Assembly (NCBI GenBank): GCA_040901865.1
Contig: JBBDYD010000120.1
Coordinates: 1-24,405, forward strand
Reading direction: 5' to 3'
DNA: 24,405 nucleotides
Source of the DNA: JBBDYD01 sp040901865
GTDB lineage: Bacteria; Bacteroidota; Ignavibacteria; UBA10030
Shown: positions 15,332 to 24,382 of the stretch, in pieces
Position numbering within the stretch: the stretch's first letter is position 1
Layout: the number at the start of each line of letters is the position of its first letter
Notes under the pieces: model-generated
The model's input: only the letters and a program-made list of their open reading frames with translations
Databases searched by the model: none
Told to the model about the DNA's origin: nothing
Made by a program: the position numbers and the translations under genes

Positions 15332-15696
15332 TTCCGCACACCAATCGGAAAGGGGGGGCACATGATTGTCACCGTCCTGTACTTCTTGAGATGTGTCCGC
15401 ACTAACGCGCCTCCACGGGAGTTCTCTCTGTGTCCCGGATCATCTTGATGCAATGACAAGATTGGGCCTGAAGAATTTTCCCCGCCGGAGAATGAAATCC
15501 ACGAGACGAGCGAGTTGCCGGCCGTTCTCCAGCGGTAAGATTGTCTCGCCCTCTGGGCAGTCTCGTTTTGAAATCACAAAGAATCCCCTTTAAAGTTTTC
15601 CCTGTCTTTTTTCCCCTTTTTTCCTATATTCTTGAGTCCTTTTCCTGTTTTCACGGGCAATCCTGCCCGTTCCCTGAACCTTCAGGAGAATCTGCC
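15332..15696. other. 365-bp intergenic region without a recognised gene
   Basis: This gap separates the M61/M1 unit from the second M1 gene. It holds a 7-G run near 15352, a CTCTCTGTGT fragment (15423-15432) like those in the palindromic elements A and B, a weak dyad ATCTTG/CAAGAT (15442-15462), and pyrimidine-rich tracts at about 15592-15650. A compact hairpin near the 3' end is listed separately. TATTCTTG at 15627-15634 resembles a Bacteroidota -7 box, but no -33 partner is convincing. No open frame here looks like a gene. Confidence 0.5.
15653..15670 (+). promoter_or_regulatory. Hairpin in the 5' leader of the second M1 gene
   Basis: ACGGGCA (15653-15659) and TGCCCGT (15664-15670) are exact inverted copies around a 4-nt loop, giving a GC-rich 7-bp stem 26 nt before the ATG. 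No T-run follows, so it is not an intrinsic terminator. It may stabilise the transcript or be an operator. The Shine-Dalgarno AGGAG (15684-15688) follows it. Confidence 0.45.
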
Positions 15697-17850
15697 ATGA
15701 GCCGCCGCTTTTCCTCGTTTCTTGAATTCGGATTTATTCTAGCAGCCACGCTCGGACTCGTTGCCTTCATCGGTCCGCCCCAAACCGGCCGTCAACGCGG
15801 ACCCGTTGTGACTCCGCCGTCGTCAACGCAGCTGTCCGAAGCATCAGCTCTCGCACCATGGGATCGGAATCTCATCCTTCCGCGACAGAGCGATCGCATT
15901 TCCAACTACATGATGGATGTCCGCCTGAATCCAGAAACGAGGATCATCTCCGGCTGGGAAATCCTGGAATGGCGGAACACGACTGGCCGGTCGCAATCCG
16001 AATTTCCTTTTCATCTCTACCACAACGCCTGGAAAAACAACCGCAGTACGTTTGCAAAAGAAAACGGATGGAACCTCGGCAGAGCCGGTATGGCAGAGGG
16101 CGATTACGGGTACATAAATGTAAAACGAGTCGTGCTTCTCGATCCGCGCGGCGAGATCGATATCACGCACACCTTCAAATACATCCAGCCCGATGACGGT
16201 AATCCGGACGATCAGACAGTGTTTCAAATTGCCACACCGCGTTCAGTGCCGGCAGGAGGAGTTCTCCGTCTTCGTATCGACTTTGAAACAAAACAACCGC
16301 TTCCGATTACGCGGACCGGTGCAATTCGCGATTACCATTTTGTTGCCCAGTGGTTTCCGAAAATCGGCGTGTGGTGGAACGGTGCCTGGAATTGTCATCA
16401 GTTCCATGCCAATACGGAGTTCTTTTCCAATTACGGCGTGTATGATGTAAAGATCACCCTTCCGTCACAGTATGTCATTGGAGCCACGGGGGGTCTTCCA
16501 AAAGAGAAAAGAGAAAACAGCGACCAGTCGACAACCTACCGGTTCTACCAGGAGGATGTTCATGATTTCGCCTGGGTGACTTCTCCGGGCCTCGTCCGTA
16601 ATGTCCGGACGTTCGTTCACGACGCACGTGACGATGGGGAGCGCCTCGATCGTCATCACTCACTGAGAGAGGTCGAGGTCATTCTCCTGACCCAGCCCCA
16701 TCACGACAACCTCATCGAGCGGTATTTTGATGCCACGTTCAAGTCTCTGCGGTATTACGGCGAATGGTATGGCGAATATCCTTACGAAGCTGTCACCGTT
16801 GTTGACCCGGCAAATGACAGCCAGTCGGGCGGAATGGAATACCCGACGCTCTTTACAGGCGGGGGGAACATGTTTGCACCAAAAGAAACTGCTTCGCCAG
16901 AGGGTGTCACCGTACATGAATTTGGTCACCAGTTCTGGTACGGTCTTGTTGGAAATAACGAATTTGAAGAAGCTTGGCTGGATGAGGGATTCAATTCCTA
17001 TTCCCAGGACCGGGTGATGCAGGTCGGGTGGCCTCCTTTTAAGAACTCTCGGTACTTTTTTGGGGGCTCCGGAGCAGGGACCAACGTGGGAATTCCCTGT
17101 GTCTATCATGAGTTTGACCAATCACGCCATACGTCGGGGAATCTCGAACTCCGCAATCAGGGTAAAAACGATGTGATGACCCGTAAAGGATGGGAGTATT
17201 ATCAGTCTTACGGTCTGAATTCTTACACCAAACCCGCCATGTCCTTGTGGCAGCTCGAGAACTTCGTGGGCGAAGAAATGATGTACCGTATCATGCGCAC
17301 GTATCATCATCGCTACCGTTTCAAGCACCCGACATCCCAGGATTTCATAAACACGGTCAACGAAGTGACCGGACAGAACATGAACTGGTTTTTCCAGAAT
17401 ACATGGTTCAGTTCCGATCTGTTTGACTATGCTGTTTCCCAGATCACAAACAGAAGGCTCCCTTCTGCAGTTGGTATTTTTTCGACGAACGGCAATCCCG
17501 CGGAGCGACCCGCCGATCCGGCACTTCCGTACGAATGCTCCGTGGTTGTCACCCGCAAGGGCGAGGCGGTTGCTCCGGTAGAGGTCCTTGTTGTGTTTGA
17601 AAACGGCGACAAGAGGGAAGAGGTCTGGGATGGGCAGGACCGCTGGAAAAAGTTTGTGTACCAGTCCGACTCCCCCGTTCGTCACGCCATTGTTGATCCC
17701 AAGTTGAAACTCGTGATGGACATTGATTATCTGAACAACAGCAGAGTTTCGCGTCCACCCGGCTTCCGTTCCCTTGCGGCAAGAAAGATCGGAATCCGCG
17801 CAATGTTCTGGGTTCAGAGTTCTCTCGAAATCGAAACCTATTGGCACTAA
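15697..17850 (+). CDS. M1-like (gluzincin) exported metallopeptidase
   Basis: A 717-residue protein. N-terminal residues about 8-25 form a hydrophobic signal or anchor, so it is exported or membrane-tethered. The catalytic site is HEFGHQFWYG (H407, E408, H411) with E430 in WLDEGF at the M1 spacing. The exopeptidase motif reads GGMEYP (378-383) and not GAMEN, a variant seen in a divergent M1 branch. The frame is open upstream to about 15541, but ATG 15697 has AGGAG 8 nt before it and fits the signal segment. The end is close to the DUF2339 gene (4 nt). It differs clearly from the 12830-15331 enzyme, so the two are probably not recent duplicates. Substrate unknown. Confidence 0.9.
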   Translation: MSRRFSSFLEFGFILAATLGLVAFIGPPQTGRQRGPVVTPPSSTQLSEASALAPWDRNLILPRQSDRISNYMMDVRLNPETRIISGWEILEWRNTTGRSQSEFPFHLYHNAWKNNRSTFAKENGWNLGRAGMAEGDYGYINVKRVVLLDPRGEIDITHTFKYIQPDDGNPDDQTVFQIATPRSVPAGGVLRLRIDFETKQPLPITRTGAIRDYHFVAQWFPKIGVWWNGAWNCHQFHANTEFFSNYGVYDVKITLPSQYVIGATGGLPKEKRENSDQSTTYRFYQEDVHDFAWVTSPGLVRNVRTFVHDARDDGERLDRHHSLREVEVILLTQPHHDNLIERYFDATFKSLRYYGEWYGEYPYEAVTVVDPANDSQSGGMEYPTLFTGGGNMFAPKETASPEGVTVHEFGHQFWYGLVGNNEFEEAWLDEGFNSYSQDRVMQVGWPPFKNSRYFFGGSGAGTNVGIPCVYHEFDQSRHTSGNLELRNQGKNDVMTRKGWEYYQSYGLNSYTKPAMSLWQLENFVGEEMMYRIMRTYHHRYRFKHPTSQDFINTVNEVTGQNMNWFFQNTWFSSDLFDYAVSQITNRRLPSAVGIFSTNGNPAERPADPALPYECSVVVTRKGEAVAPVEVLVVFENGDKREEVWDGQDRWKKFVYQSDSPVRHAIVDPKLKLVMDIDYLNNSRVSRPPGFRSLAARKIGIRAMFWVQSSLEIETYWH

Positions 17851-17854
17851 GCAA

Positions 17855-19720
17855 ATGGAATTCCTGATCACACTCGCTGTTCTCGCGCTGTCGGCAGGTC
17901 CGGTGATTCTGCTCATTATCCTCTTCGTCAGAACCTCGGGCCTCTCACGCAGAATCGAAGCATTGGAAAAGCATCTCGGCCTTTACTCTGCTGCCACACC
18001 ACCGCAAACGCTCTCCCCCCGCCCAATCACCGAATCTCCGAAGCCTTCTCCGGTACCGCAATCGTCGGGCATCAAAGCCACCGTAGATTCCTCCCGCACC
18101 AAAGGGCAGGAAGAGCTCGAGGCGCTTATTGGGGGCAGACTCATGAACAGGATCGGTGCACTCGCCCTCGTGCTTGGCGTTGCTTTCTTTCTGAAGTACG
18201 CCTTTGACAACGAATGGATCACGGAAACGATGCGCGTACTGACGGGGATTGTAATTGGATTCGTGTGCCTCGGGGGCGGTTACCGGACACAGAAAAAGGG
18301 TTATGCAGTTTTTGCCCAGGGCCTGGTCGGTGCCGGAATTGCGATCCTCTATATTTCTCTCTACGCATCCTTTAATTTCTATCACCTCATTCCGCAGTGG
18401 GTTGCGTTTGCGTTAATGTCCGGCGTCACGATTCTCACGCTTCTTCAGGCCATTCATTACAGTTCACTGGTCGTAGGGATTCTCGGGTGGGCGGGCGGCT
18501 TTCTCACTCCCTTCTTGCTCAGTACCGGACAATCCAACGAAACAGCCCTGTTCACCTACATCGCCCTTCTATCACTCGGCCTGATTGCCCTCACGTTTCG
18601 GCGGGAGTCGTGGTATTCGCTCGAACCGCTGACTGTGATCGCAGTCTTCATCGTGTACTTTTCCTGGTACGACCAGTATTACGTGCACGATGACTTCGTG
18701 CTGACTGTGTTTTTTCTTTCAGTATTCTGGATGTTGTTTCACGGCGCGGACCTCACTCGAAGCGTACTCAATTTGAACAGGTTCTCTGAACTTCGGAACG
18801 TTGTTCAGGGAGTTCACTCTCTCCTCATATACTCAGCAGTGTATATCTTGATGTGGGATGAATTTCGATCCAATCTCGGATCTGTGACCATCTTGTTTGG
18901 AATCCTCTATGCCGCTTCGTTTCTCGCCACTCAAATGCTCCGCTCATCGGCGAAAGGAATGGAGACCCGATACGGAATTACCATTTGCGCCTTGCTTCTT
19001 CTGGGAACCGTCCTGGAATTCAGCGAAATGGCTGCCATTCGCCTCCTCGCCGTCGAGGGTTTCTTGTTGATCGGAATCGGGATACAGTTTCGGCGGTGGT
19101 CTCTCGCCGGTCCCGCTCTTGGGCTTTTTGGTGCGTCATTGTTTGTATTTTTGTTTTCCAGCGGGTCCATTGTTTTTGAACCGATTGCGGATTTTTCTCT
19201 TTTGACGACTCGCCGTGCGCTCACGGGAGGGATCCTCGCTTTGTCGCTCGGGGGAGCCACTCTCATTGCCGCCCGGACCCGGAATGGTCCTTTTGCCGGT
19301 CTCCGGCCCGTTCTCGGCATTGCCTTTTTCCTGATTTTATTCATCCTCTTGACAGCGGAAACCAACGATTTCTTCAGATACAGAATTCACATTCTTCGCA
19401 CTGAACAAGCCGGCGAATCCATTGGCAAAGAGGTTTCTTCCTTGCTTAACCTGCGTCAGCTGTCCATTTCGGGCGTCTGGCTTTTATACTCGATCGCGGC
19501 GATGATCGTAGGCATCGCCCGCAATGCGAAGGGTCCCAGATTTTTTGCCATCGGACTGTTTGGCCTTACAATCCTGAAGATCTTCATCGTCGATCTCGCT
19601 TTTCTCGAAACGTTGTATCGTGTCTTCTCGTTTATGGCGCTGGGAATCATTCTCCTCGGCGTTTCATACGCGTATCAACGCTACCGGCCCACTCTGTTCC
19701 CCAACGAACCTCACCATTAG
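17855..19720 (+). CDS. DUF2339 polytopic membrane protein
   Basis: A 621-residue inner-membrane protein. A first membrane segment (about 4-26) is followed by a short coiled segment (SRRIEALEKHLGL), a Pro/Ser-rich linker and the family-typical stretch LEALIGGRLMNRIGALALVLGVAFFLKYAF, quoted here in part, which marks DUF2339. At least 14 more hydrophobic segments follow. The molecular function of this family is not established. ATG 17855 lies 4 nt after the stop of the M1-like gene, which places it in the same transcript. Members often occur near envelope genes. The next gene follows after 12 nt. Confidence 0.88.
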   Translation: MEFLITLAVLALSAGPVILLIILFVRTSGLSRRIEALEKHLGLYSAATPPQTLSPRPITESPKPSPVPQSSGIKATVDSSRTKGQEELEALIGGRLMNRIGALALVLGVAFFLKYAFDNEWITETMRVLTGIVIGFVCLGGGYRTQKKGYAVFAQGLVGAGIAILYISLYASFNFYHLIPQWVAFALMSGVTILTLLQAIHYSSLVVGILGWAGGFLTPFLLSTGQSNETALFTYIALLSLGLIALTFRRESWYSLEPLTVIAVFIVYFSWYDQYYVHDDFVLTVFFLSVFWMLFHGADLTRSVLNLNRFSELRNVVQGVHSLLIYSAVYILMWDEFRSNLGSVTILFGILYAASFLATQMLRSSAKGMETRYGITICALLLLGTVLEFSEMAAIRLLAVEGFLLIGIGIQFRRWSLAGPALGLFGASLFVFLFSSGSIVFEPIADFSLLTTRRALTGGILALSLGGATLIAARTRNGPFAGLRPVLGIAFFLILFILLTAETNDFFRYRIHILRTEQAGESIGKEVSSLLNLRQLSISGVWLLYSIAAMIVGIARNAKGPRFFAIGLFGLTILKIFIVDLAFLETLYRVFSFMALGIILLGVSYAYQRYRPTLFPNEPHH

Positions 19721-19732
19721 CAAAGGCTCTCC

Positions 19733-20761
19733 ATGCGCATCTTCCAGGCATTGCGAATCGGCATACGGCAGGTGAATCAGACCAGGCGGATGGTTGTTTT
19801 TGCCTGGCTCGTGAACGTCACGCTGTCCCTGACGATTGCCGTTCCGTTTCTCTCAAAGGTGGATTCTGCCGTACGGGGGACAATCATGGAGGAACGACTT
19901 CTGGAACAAATGGATTCCAATTGGTTTCAGAGCTTCCGTCTCGACAACCAATCCAACGCAATCGTTCAGCCGTTTGACCACACCATCTTCGGGTATGCAC
20001 CTTTTCTGGTTCATTACGAATCGGCTCTGGCCGGAACCATGATCAAGAATGTCGGAAATTTCTTCCTCGACCTGATCATTCGATGGAGGGTTGGATTCGA
20101 GTACCTGGGACCATTGACGATTTTGGCATTTGTGTATCTGCTTGCATCAACATTTCTTGCAGGCGCGTTTGTTGGCACTTACTCAAAAAGCTACCGGATG
20201 TCTTTTCAAGAATTTCTTACAGAAGGCGGAAAATACTTCGGGAAGTTTTTTCGCATTTCACTTCTCTCTCTCATCGTCTACCTCGTACTGTTTGATCTGT
20301 TGTTCGACTTTTGGAGAACATGGATCCAGCAAACCACGGCAAACGATCCTTCAGAAATGACTCCATTTACACATTACATGATTAGAAACACCGTTGTGGT
20401 CCTTATCATCGGATTTCTGACCATGTGTTTCGACTACGCAAAAGTCCGCATGGTGGTTGACGATCGGTTCAGTGCGCTGTTCGCTGTTTGGGCAGGTGTG
20501 AAGTTCGTGATGAGGAATTTCTGGTCGACGGCCGGGTTGTTCCTCGTGCTTTCTCTTGTTGGCGTCCTCTTCATTGCCCTATATGCTCTTCTGCAGGGAG
20601 CAATTCAGGTAACCGGATATTGGTCCATCCTTTTGCTGTTCGTCCTCCAACAAATGTATATCGGTATCCGGCTCTGGCTGAAAGCATCGTTCTATGCTTC
20701 ACAGACACAATTGTACCAATCGCTCATGCAGACCGATCATCGCCCCGAAGTCGTGCAGTAA
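19733..20761 (+). CDS. Polytopic membrane protein of unknown function
   Basis: A 342-residue protein with about six hydrophobic segments, near residues 20-42, 125-150, 172-195, 222-240, 265-290 and 293-312, and an extracytoplasmic loop between the first two (about 43-110). I do not recognise the family with certainty; it resembles DUF4013-like membrane proteins in its layout. Gly, Arg and aromatic positions near the segment ends are conserved-looking but carry no catalytic motif. It lies 12 nt after DUF2339 and 137 nt before the DUF3108 gene, so it is part of the same envelope-gene run. It may be a structural partner of a neighbouring membrane protein, but nothing in the sequence proves it. 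Confidence 0.72.
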   Translation: MRIFQALRIGIRQVNQTRRMVVFAWLVNVTLSLTIAVPFLSKVDSAVRGTIMEERLLEQMDSNWFQSFRLDNQSNAIVQPFDHTIFGYAPFLVHYESALAGTMIKNVGNFFLDLIIRWRVGFEYLGPLTILAFVYLLASTFLAGAFVGTYSKSYRMSFQEFLTEGGKYFGKFFRISLLSLIVYLVLFDLLFDFWRTWIQQTTANDPSEMTPFTHYMIRNTVVVLIIGFLTMCFDYAKVRMVVDDRFSALFAVWAGVKFVMRNFWSTAGLFLVLSLVGVLFIALYALLQGAIQVTGYWSILLLFVLQQMYIGIRLWLKASFYASQTQLYQSLMQTDHRPEVVQ

Positions 20762-20898
20762 CGCGAGAGAGGCTTCTGAAAACATGGTACGACAGAGTCG
20801 TTTCGCCCCGCCATTGGCTCAAACCATTGGAAGTATGGGCTTTTTTGAGTATCTTTTCCCGCTTTGAGCATCTCCGGGACATATTATTGCTGGTGGGC

Positions 20899-21723
20899 AT
20901 GAACCGAGTTGTTCCTGGTTTAGTTCTCATCTTGTGTTTTTTGGTGTTTCTCGACGGGTTTTCGCTTCCCGTCCCTGCGGTGCAACAAAGTCCCGATGGA
21001 GTATTCTTATCGGGAGAACGGCTCGAATACAAGGTCAAATGGCTGTTCTTCCGTCTTGGAACGATCGTTGTCACGACCAACAGGGTTGCTGACTCCGCTG
21101 GTATCTTCCGCACCTCGATCACCCTGGATTCTAATCCCGATCTTTTCTTCATCAGTATTCACAACCGGTATGAAGCGCTTGTGAACAGCAATCCTGTGCG
21201 GTGCGAGGCCTTCCGTTCCCTGGAGATCGACGGTGACGATACATTGCTGACATCATATACATTCGACGAACCTTCGCGGCGGGTTCACATGTGGCAATCG
21301 TTGCTCCCGGCTGACAATGTACTGCGCGAAGAAATCAAAGACAGTGTGGACAGGTTCTATGACGGGGCATCCTTGTTTTTCTTCGCTCGCACGATCCTCC
21401 ACGGTGATACCACCCTGACGGTTCCCACTCTTGTGGAGTTCGACATGTTTTCCACTGATTTGACGATCACCGGCAAGATCGTTCCTGTTTCTATCGGTTC
21501 GATGGAAGAATCGATCATGACCCGCGAGATTTTCGGTCGGGCTAATTTTGAGGGCACAACGTTTGGCGGTTTTTCCGGTGATTTCAAAGGTTGGTTCAGC
21601 AACGACTCAGCGGCAATTCCGATCCGTGCAGAAATGAGCATCACTCTTGGCACTGTTAATATTGAACTAGAGCGTTGGGCACGGGACGGCTGGATTCCAC
21701 CGACAAGGGCATACCAACGATGA
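20899..21723 (+). CDS. DUF3108 exported protein
   Basis: A 274-residue protein with a signal peptide (about 1-25: MNRVVPGLVLILCFLVFLDG). The mature start, GVFLSGERLEYKVKWLFFRL, fits the DUF3108 opening (GE.LEY.v.w...G), and the DRFYDGASLFFFAR segment fits its middle. The rest is beta-rich, consistent with a periplasmic lipocalin-like or beta-sandwich fold. Function is not known for the family. The frame stays open upstream into the preceding gene (from 20488), but there is no start codon with a good site until ATG 20899, which also starts the signal peptide; GTG 20893 is an alternative. The stop overlaps the epimerase ATG (ATGA), so the two are translationally coupled. Confidence 0.8.
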   Translation: MNRVVPGLVLILCFLVFLDGFSLPVPAVQQSPDGVFLSGERLEYKVKWLFFRLGTIVVTTNRVADSAGIFRTSITLDSNPDLFFISIHNRYEALVNSNPVRCEAFRSLEIDGDDTLLTSYTFDEPSRRVHMWQSLLPADNVLREEIKDSVDRFYDGASLFFFARTILHGDTTLTVPTLVEFDMFSTDLTITGKIVPVSIGSMEESIMTREIFGRANFEGTTFGGFSGDFKGWFSNDSAAIPIRAEMSITLGTVNIELERWARDGWIPPTRAYQR

Positions 21724-22724
21724 CACAACCGACCGGAGTTTTCGTAACGGGGGGGACGGGATTTATCGGCACCAAGCTCGTGAATGCTTTGGTACAGAAG
21801 GGTCACTCTGTCCGTGCACTTTCCCGCAGTACCAGCAACCGGAAGGGGCTTGAGCATGAACGCATTTCGTTTGTGTCCGGCGATCTTTTTGACAGAGAAT
21901 CGCTGCGGCGAGGAATGGAGGGTTGCACGCAGGTGTATCACCTCGCCGCATACGCCAAAAACTGGGCCAAGGATCCGTCTGTCTTCTTCAATCACAATGT
22001 TGACGGAATGAAGAATGTTTTTGAGGCCGCGCGCGAGGCGGGCGTCAAGCGTGTCGTTTTCACATCAACTATCGTCGTGTACGGACCAACCGCACCAGGC
22101 GTGATTGGTGATGAATCCATGCCGCGCATCATTCAGCGCTGCTATACGGAGTACGAAGAAAGCAAAGTCCATGCCCAGCAAGAGGCCCTTCGGTATGTGG
22201 AGCGGGGGCAAGATGTTGTTATCGTTAATCCGACCCGTGTCTATGGGCCGGGAAAGCTGACTGAGGGAAATTCCGTTTCTCTCATGATTTCCCTGTATGA
22301 CAAGGGAAAGGTCCCCGTGTTGCTCAGCCGCGGAGTCAATGTCGGGAATTACGTGCATGTTGATGATCTTGTACGCGGACACATCCTTGCCATGGAACGC
22401 GGGCGTACAGGCCAATCGTACATTCTCGGCGGAGAGAATTCTTCACTAAAGCACATCTTCGAACTCGTCAATGAAGTCAGTGGGAAAAAGCATTTTCAGA
22501 TCAATCTTCCGCCTGCTCTTGCCTTTGCGTTTGCGCGATTCGAGCAGAAGAAGGCGGAATGGCTCGGCCTGTATCCGCAAATCACGCCCGGGTGGGTGGA
22601 AACTTTTCTTCAGGATTGGGCATATTCGTGCGCAAAGGCGGAGCGTGAGCTTGGGTACTCCATCATATCGCTCAGAGACGGAATTCGCGAAACGTATGAG
22701 TGGCTTATCAAGGGTGCCGTATGA
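21720..22724 (+). CDS. NAD-dependent epimerase/dehydratase (extended SDR)
   Basis: A 334-residue extended short-chain dehydrogenase. The NAD(P)-binding motif is GGTGFIG (11-17), Asp in SGDLFD follows the second strand, and the active site is Y145 and K149 (YEESK), with TST at 115-117 as the probable catalytic Ser/Thr. The C-terminal part contains SYILGGENSSLKHI, a stretch shared with dihydroflavonol reductase-like and hopanoid-associated HpnA-like proteins. The exact substrate (sugar nucleotide, sterol- or hopanoid-type lipid) cannot be decided. It overlaps its neighbours by 4 nt on both sides (ATGA in each case) and sits among membrane-lipid-like genes, so envelope biosynthesis is the likeliest role. 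Confidence 0.9.
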   Translation: MTQPTGVFVTGGTGFIGTKLVNALVQKGHSVRALSRSTSNRKGLEHERISFVSGDLFDRESLRRGMEGCTQVYHLAAYAKNWAKDPSVFFNHNVDGMKNVFEAAREAGVKRVVFTSTIVVYGPTAPGVIGDESMPRIIQRCYTEYEESKVHAQQEALRYVERGQDVVIVNPTRVYGPGKLTEGNSVSLMISLYDKGKVPVLLSRGVNVGNYVHVDDLVRGHILAMERGRTGQSYILGGENSSLKHIFELVNEVSGKKHFQINLPPALAFAFARFEQKKAEWLGLYPQITPGWVETFLQDWAYSCAKAERELGYSIISLRDGIRETYEWLIKGAV

Positions 22725-23440
22725 GCCGGTTCGACAGCAGTATTTTCCCTGGAGGGCTCTTCAGCGGAGACCGTATGAAACCGACGCTGATTCTGCTGAT
22801 GACACCGGTTCTGCTCGTCACATTCAAGTACTATGGCTCGAGACAATGGTATTTTGAAATGGTGAGAGATTGGTTCGTTATAGCCGGAAATCCAGAGTTA
22901 ACGGCGGCCCTTTATGTGTTCTTTGCTTCTTTCGTCCTGTTCGGAGTCGTTCCGCTTTTAATCATCAGGTTCATATTCAAAGAAACTCTGGCATCCTATG
23001 GCCTCCAGATGGGGGACCGCAAATTTGGGTGGAAAGCGGTGGCAATCCTCGGGCCTTTGTTTGTCCTCTCGGCGTATCCCTCGTCGTTTATGCCGGATTT
23101 TCTTGCTGAGTACCCGTTGTACTCGGGGGCCGGGGCAACGACGGGGGCCTTCATAACTCATGCCTTTTCGTATTTGTTCTTTTATATCGGCTGGGAGATT
23201 TACTTCCGCGGCTTCATGCAATTCGGCCTGCGCTCAACTTTCGGCGATTGGAACAGCATACTCCTTCAGGTTATGGCATCATGCCTGGTGCACATCGGAA
23301 AGCCGGCGGCGGAAACGTACAGCTCCATTCTTGGCGGATTGGTCTGGGGGATTCTCGCTTTTCGTTCGCGCTCGATCGTCTATGGACTGGTGATTCATTG
23401 GCTCCTGGGCGTCGCGCTTGATTTATTCATTGTCACATAG
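22721..23440 (+). CDS. CPBP-type intramembrane protease-like protein
   Basis: A 239-residue polytopic protein of the CPBP (Abi/Rce1-like) family. Motif 1 reads WEIYFRG (E159, R163): the usual EExxxR pair has its first Glu replaced by Trp, a variant found in part of the family. Motif 2 is LVHIGKP (H191) with E198, and motif 3 is VIHWLLG (H226). Metal binding is therefore plausible, but activity is unproven. ATG 22721 overlaps the epimerase stop (ATGA). A second ATG at 22775 has a better Shine-Dalgarno (CGGAG about 6 nt upstream) and starts directly before the first membrane segment, so the N-terminal 18 residues are uncertain. The PAP2-type gene follows after 12 nt. Confidence 0.82.
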   Translation: MSRFDSSIFPGGLFSGDRMKPTLILLMTPVLLVTFKYYGSRQWYFEMVRDWFVIAGNPELTAALYVFFASFVLFGVVPLLIIRFIFKETLASYGLQMGDRKFGWKAVAILGPLFVLSAYPSSFMPDFLAEYPLYSGAGATTGAFITHAFSYLFFYIGWEIYFRGFMQFGLRSTFGDWNSILLQVMASCLVHIGKPAAETYSSILGGLVWGILAFRSRSIVYGLVIHWLLGVALDLFIVT

Positions 23441-23452
23441 GATTCCGATATC

Positions 23453-24382
23453 ATGTTTTTAGGAAGACGTCTTATTGTAGGCCGATTTGAACTCCAGCTC
23501 ACCGATGCCCTTGTTCTGTCTGCACTTCTGCTTTTCAGTCTCCTGGGATTACTGTTTCTCGTTGACGGATGGCAGATTCTGATTCTCAAGAATATCGGCG
23601 TGGCAGTTGTATTTCTCGGTGCCGTGTACATCACGCCGAGAATCCGCCACCGCGTGTGGCGCTTCTTTGTCCGGGTCGCCGCAATCACTCTCTCCTATGC
23701 CTATCTCTTTGGCGCCGTGGCCCCTCTCCAGCACATCGTATCTTCCGAGTGGATGGACCCCTACGTGCTCGATTTTGAACAGTATCTCTTCGGGGTACAG
23801 CCGACACTCTGGATGGAAAAATTCACAACACCCTGGCTCACCGAATGGATGATGTTTTCGTATGTAATCTATGTCCCTTTGTATCCGGCATTGTGCGGAA
23901 TTATTTACTTTATTCGGGGCGAGCTCCCCATGGAGGAATATTTCTTCGCTCTGGGTATTACAAACATTCTCTGTGATGTCGGATTTATCCTCTTTCCCGT
24001 TGCCAGTCCGCTCTATTTCATTCCGGAAGTATACTCCGTTCCCCTCGACGGGTATCTATTCACCACGCTGGGTGAATTGATGCGCAGTCAGCTTCATTAC
24101 GCGGGCGGATCGATTCCGAGTCCTCACGCGGCAGCGGCAACGATCATGTGGGTGATGGCCTACCGCTATCATCGCCTTTCGTTCCACATTCTCACACCGA
24201 TTATTCTGTCTTTGTATGTGTCGACCTTCTATGGGCGCTATCACTACCTGACTGACGCTGTGGTCGGCGTTCTCGTCGCCTTTGTTGCTCTTGCGCTGGC
24301 ACCCCGCATCATGCGCGCCTGGGACCAGCTTGTGGAAAAGGGAACCGTTGGAATGGCGTTTGCGCGCACAAAGACTGAATGA
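23453..24382 (+). CDS. PAP2-superfamily membrane phosphatase/phosphotransferase
   Basis: A 309-residue membrane protein with about seven hydrophobic segments. The phosphatase motifs are SIPSPHAAAA (PSPH at 222-225) and YGRYHYLTDAVVG (R262, H264, D268), the C2 and C3 motifs of the PAP2 superfamily. The large PAP2_3 branch includes inositolphosphotransferases such as Aur1-like enzymes, but simple lipid phosphatase activity is also possible. It probably acts on a phospholipid or isoprenoid phosphate at the outer face of the inner membrane. It is the last gene of the run 15697-24382. The final 23 nt of the window include a CGGGAGA stretch that could be the Shine-Dalgarno of a further gene. Confidence 0.87.
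   Translation: MFLGRRLIVGRFELQLTDALVLSALLLFSLLGLLFLVDGWQILILKNIGVAVVFLGAVYITPRIRHRVWRFFVRVAAITLSYAYLFGAVAPLQHIVSSEWMDPYVLDFEQYLFGVQPTLWMEKFTTPWLTEWMMFSYVIYVPLYPALCGIIYFIRGELPMEEYFFALGITNILCDVGFILFPVASPLYFIPEVYSVPLDGYLFTTLGELMRSQLHYAGGSIPSPHAAAATIMWVMAYRYHRLSFHILTPIILSLYVSTFYGRYHYLTDAVVGVLVAFVALALAPRIMRAWDQLVEKGTVGMAFARTKTE

Noticed and set aside
15442..15462. ATCTTG/CAAGAT dyad
   Set aside because: Only 6 bp with a 9-nt loop and no T-run, so it is expected by chance in a gap of this size.
15541..15696. Upstream extension of the second M1-like gene
   Set aside because: It would cover a hairpin and pyrimidine tracts. ATG 15697 has AGGAG and starts the signal segment.
20784..20867. 27-residue open frame with ATG after a purine-rich stretch
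   Set aside because: Too short, no similarity I recognise, and it lies in the leader of the DUF3108 gene. It cannot be supported as a gene.
20488..20898. Upstream extension of the DUF3108 gene into the preceding gene
   Set aside because: It overlaps a clear membrane-protein gene in another frame and would bury the signal peptide.
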